Source of the DNA: Epiperipatus broadwayi
Lineage: Eukaryota > Onychophora > Udeonychophora > Euonychophora > Peripatidae
DNA: 64,000 nt
NCBI GenBank assembly: GCA_028023455.1
Contig: JAQFVV010012669.1
Location: 1 to 64,000, forward strand
Reading direction: 5' to 3'
The notes beneath the pieces were generated by a model that was not told the DNA's origin, made no database searches, and saw nothing but the letters and a program-made list of their open reading frames with translations. The first letter of the stretch is position 1. Every line of letters begins with the position of its first letter. This document shows, in pieces, positions 61,489 through 64,000 of the stretch. A program made the translations under genes and the position numbers.

Positions 61489-62130
61489 TTTCAATATATA
61501 TATATAGAGAGAGCAATTAACCTTTCAGATGAGACACATCTGAAAGAAGAAATAAATCATATTAATAGTGTTTTATTAGCAAATAGTTATAATTACAAAT
61601 TTATAAAAAAAGCCTTCCAAAATAAACAAAATAGGAAACAAAAAGATGATAAATCAGCTATTAGGATTTGTGTTCCATATGTAAAAGGAACTACAGACAG
61701 TATCGGACGTATATTAAAACGCTATAATATAGATACAGCATTTTCTGCTCATCAAAAGATCAGCAATATAATAACCAAGCCTAAGGATTCAATCCCTCTT
61801 GAATCTCATGGTGTCTATCAAATCTCATGTAAAAATTGTAAAGCTTCTTACATAGGAATGAGTAATCGTCGCATCAGTGTTAGGAGAGATGAGCATGCTA
61901 ATGCAGTTAAACAACACTCATCATCATCAGCACTCTCACTCCATACTATATATTCAGGTCATAAAATTGATTTTTCTAGTACCAGGATCATATCCAGATG
62001 TGATAATCTCTACCAATGCAAAATTAGAGAAGCCATTGAGATACTTAAAAGGCCAGATTGTATCAATAAGCGAGATGATACATGTAAACTTCCTCCTATT
62101 TGGAAAGATTTTTTTAAAAAACATTCCTAA
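61489..62130 (+). CDS. 5'-truncated Penelope-like element, GIY-YIG endonuclease
   Basis: The frame is open from 61489, just after a (TA)n/(GA)n tract, to TAA at 62130; no natural start is present. The first part ends in ICVPYVKGTTDSIGRILKRY, the thumb/linker region after a Penelope reverse transcriptase (PYVKG..E.I.RIL..Y). Then HGVYQISCKNCKASYIGMS, the GIY...YIG pair with the CxxC characteristic of Penelope endonucleases, then RRISVRRDEHANAV (catalytic Arg and EH), HKIDF, REAIEILKRP and NKRDDTCKLPPIW at the end. The endonuclease nicks target DNA for integration. The reverse transcriptase palm is missing, so this copy is not autonomous, although its remaining frame is unbroken over more than 200 codons, suggesting a fairly recent insertion. 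The ATG at 61858 lies inside the domain and is not a true start. Confidence 0.85.
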   Translation, partial: FQYIYIERAINLSDETHLKEEINHINSVLLANSYNYKFIKKAFQNKQNRKQKDDKSAIRICVPYVKGTTDSIGRILKRYNIDTAFSAHQKISNIITKPKDSIPLESHGVYQISCKNCKASYIGMSNRRISVRRDEHANAVKQHSSSSALSLHTIYSGHKIDFSSTRIISRCDNLYQCKIREAIEILKRPDCINKRDDTCKLPPIWKDFFKKHS

Positions 62131-62223
62131 ATGTAACATTTTTTGCTATTGGTGGAATTTTAACATTTTATTCAAATCAGTGATTGTAGCGCCTCTACAA
62201 CCATCTTTCTACCTTTTATAACT

Positions 62224-62254
62224 CTGTGGATGGCTTGTGTGACCAAGTCGAAAC
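62224..62254 (+). ncRNA. Degenerate hammerhead-like motif, PLE 3' region
   Basis: CTGTGGA, a bulged T, then a six-pair stem GGCTTG / CAAGTC with loop TGTGAC, then GAAAC and ATC. Order and spacing follow a hammerhead core, but A6 is changed and stem I hardly pairs. Penelope-like elements are known to carry hammerheads in their terminal repeats, so this is probably a decayed one. Confidence 0.4.
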
Positions 62255-62269
62255 ATCAGCATATTAATA

Positions 62270-63190
62270 TTAAAAGTTTTTTAACATGGATGAACCCGCA
62301 AAATATGTATTTTGTATATATTATATAAATAGATGCTAATAATTATATTTTAAAATTAAATGTATTTTTATTAGATCTATGTAATTTTTTGTATATTATT
62401 TTTTGGCAATGAAAAGAGTTTTAGGAGCAAGTAAATAAATAAAATATGATTTTTTTAGCACATTTTTATATAGTTTTTTCCATATATGATTAAGCAGGTT
62501 GAGATATTTAGGCAGTGGAATATTATACTCAAGCTATAACATTTATGAATGATGATAATGTATTAATGTTTGACTTTCTCTTAGTTAAATTTATTCTACC
62601 ATCTTATATTTTAAGTTATCTTATAAACTTGATAATAAAAATTGAATATAAAGCCAAGATTAAAATGTTTTATTTAGCTATTGATACTTTTTAAACAATA
62701 AAATAACTAAATCATTTTCTGATTTTAGCTGTAAATTGAAAAACCTATTCCTAGACTGAAAGTTTGCCTGTTTTTCAATCATTTAGTTCTTTGAAAAACT
62801 TATCTCACAAAATTTCAAATTAACATTTGAAGATAATAAATTCCATTATATACTCAGTTTCACTGTTATTAATAAAGGTAACAAGTACATATATATACAC
62901 TGAAGCAAAGCATCACATATATATAATGAAACTGTTACAAGTTTCATGGCATACAACATAGTAGTGTGTGTGTGCATATATATATATAAAGTTGAAAGGA
63001 AAAGTAGAAATAAACAGTTTTTTAAAGATATTTCTACATTACACGGGAATAACAGTAAAGACTAAATAATTTTGAATTTAAATTTTTTATTATAAATTAA
63101 ACATTTAAAAAAAGGTCTATTTAAAGTTTTATTAATTCTAATTTTGAAATTAAAACAAGCTTGTTTTATGTTATAATAGATATCCTGGTA
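62270..63190. other. AT-rich spacer
   Basis: Nothing recognised apart from short (TA)n tracts near 62890 and 62975. Confidence 0.4.
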
Positions 63191-63194
63191 ATTA

Positions 63195-63335
63195 TAAAAT
63201 TCCACTATCTATTTTAGTAATCTTTTTTTTTTAGTAAAGATTGTATAACATTTTGATAAAATTCGACTATCTATTTTAAAATTATTTTTTTTAAAATTAT
63301 GTTTGTATAACATTTTGATAAAAATTTACAAAATG
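63195..63335 (+). repeat. Short tandem repeat, ~70 bp unit
   Basis: Two full copies and a partial one of: tgtataacattttgataaaa, ttcgactatctatttta, T run. Copies at about 63187, 63238 and 63302. Confidence 0.6.
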
Positions 63336-63559
63336 GTTTTTCAAAGGATTAAAGTGAATTGAAAATGGTCATTAACTTTTTTTAATCAAGGTAGGAAAAA
63401 CATTTTTAACTAATGTGTTTTCCCCCCATACCTTAACTATAAATGGGTTATAAAAAGATTAGAAAGTAGTTCTTAAGTGATTCTGTGTAGTTCTTAAGAG
63501 TTCCAAGAGTTGGACAGATTATGACAGAAACACCATGAAAATATAACTAAAGGCAAGAA

Positions 63560-63946
63560 GGGCAAGTCCAGCAGCTGTTTCATAATTCATATGGAAGAAA
63601 AGGGTCAACTGCCAGTCTTTCATAGCCCTAATGTAGACAAAACAGCTAACTTGCCTGCGGTCTATCCAATCCTAGACTAAATGGATCTAATTGAATGTCA
63701 AAAGTCTTTCCCCAAAAAAGTTACCTGAATTATACCTTTCCCAAAAATGACAAGAAGCAACTCTATTATTTAGAAGGGACCAGCTTACCCAAAATCATCC
63801 ATCAGCTTGCTGAAGAATTAGTTTATATGTATTGTACTACTGGTCGAAAATATATGTCCATCCAACAAGATTTAGAATCTAAGCAAAAGTACCCCGAATC
63901 CAATCATGCCCAAGATACACAGATCAGGAGCAATCATGAATTCTAA
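63560..63946 (+). pseudogene. Coding-like sequence, unidentified, frame-broken
   Basis: 63576-63680 is open in one frame (HMEEKGQLPVFHSPNVDK in part) and 63695-63946 in another (83 codons with LAEELVYMYCTTGRKY). Both have richer codon variety than the surrounding spacer. I recognise no family. It may be a pseudogene or an exon pair, and the window ends just after it. Confidence 0.3.
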
Positions 63947-64000
63947 CCTATTTGCCCGTTCCCTAAATCTATAATAGTACAGATAACACGTACAGTGATA

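Noticed and set aside
1-64000. CRISPR arrays, rRNA genes and intact tRNA genes
   Set aside because: None seen; tRNA-like pieces lack one or both promoter boxes or an acceptor stem.

Overview
The window is AT-rich animal nuclear DNA, most likely from an invertebrate. Evidence for an animal: a spliced minus-strand gene whose two visible exons read as BPNT2/IMPAD1 (Golgi-resident PAP phosphatase), a probable divergent UBE2W first exon, an RTE-clade LINE, Penelope-like elements (PLEs), LTR elements, foldback MITEs, and very little coding sequence otherwise. The clade cannot be settled by eye. There are no prokaryotic operons and no CRISPR array.

Layout. 1-13959: head-to-tail array of about 6.0 kb units (two whole, one cut at 13959), each with a TATA promoter, a repeat-rich leader, minisatellites and, in the two whole units, an intact 291-codon ORF. 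That ORF has a Gag-like N-terminal half and a tail like a Ty3/gypsy integrase C-terminus, so the array looks like LTR-internal-LTR-internal-LTR of a deletion-derived non-autonomous retrotransposon. 16608-17930: frame-broken coding sequence of unknown family. 18135-18183: tRNA-Lys-derived relic. 19.85-22.3 kb: three adjacent T-rich tandem arrays. 23.4-24.0 kb: decayed GIY-YIG (PLE) coding sequence. 27402-44912: BPNT2 exons 2 and 1 with a 17 kb intron between them. That intron holds nested elements: a miniature Copia-like element (32210 to about 39360) whose 5' LTR was hit by a 5.4 kb LTR element (32306-37713, 2.2 kb LTRs, tRNA-Lys-type primer site, no retroviral genes) and by a 417 bp foldback MITE. 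A long inverted repeat (40780-43765) surrounds a truncated RTE LINE. 45157: divergent gene start. 45.7-63.9 kb: foldback elements, AT-rich spacer, a 5'-truncated PLE endonuclease ORF (61489-62130) and degenerate coding patches.

The standout is 55274-56529. It is a head-to-head arrangement of tandem 457-477 bp units carrying hammerhead ribozyme cores on both strands. One core (55898-55939) has every conserved core base and three formable stems. The insertion is bounded by a 12 bp direct repeat. A compact relative without a ribozyme lies at 45729-45876 with a 14 bp direct repeat. This fits a retrozyme family moved by PLE machinery, and a PLE endonuclease with a degenerate hammerhead-like 3' motif is present in the same window.
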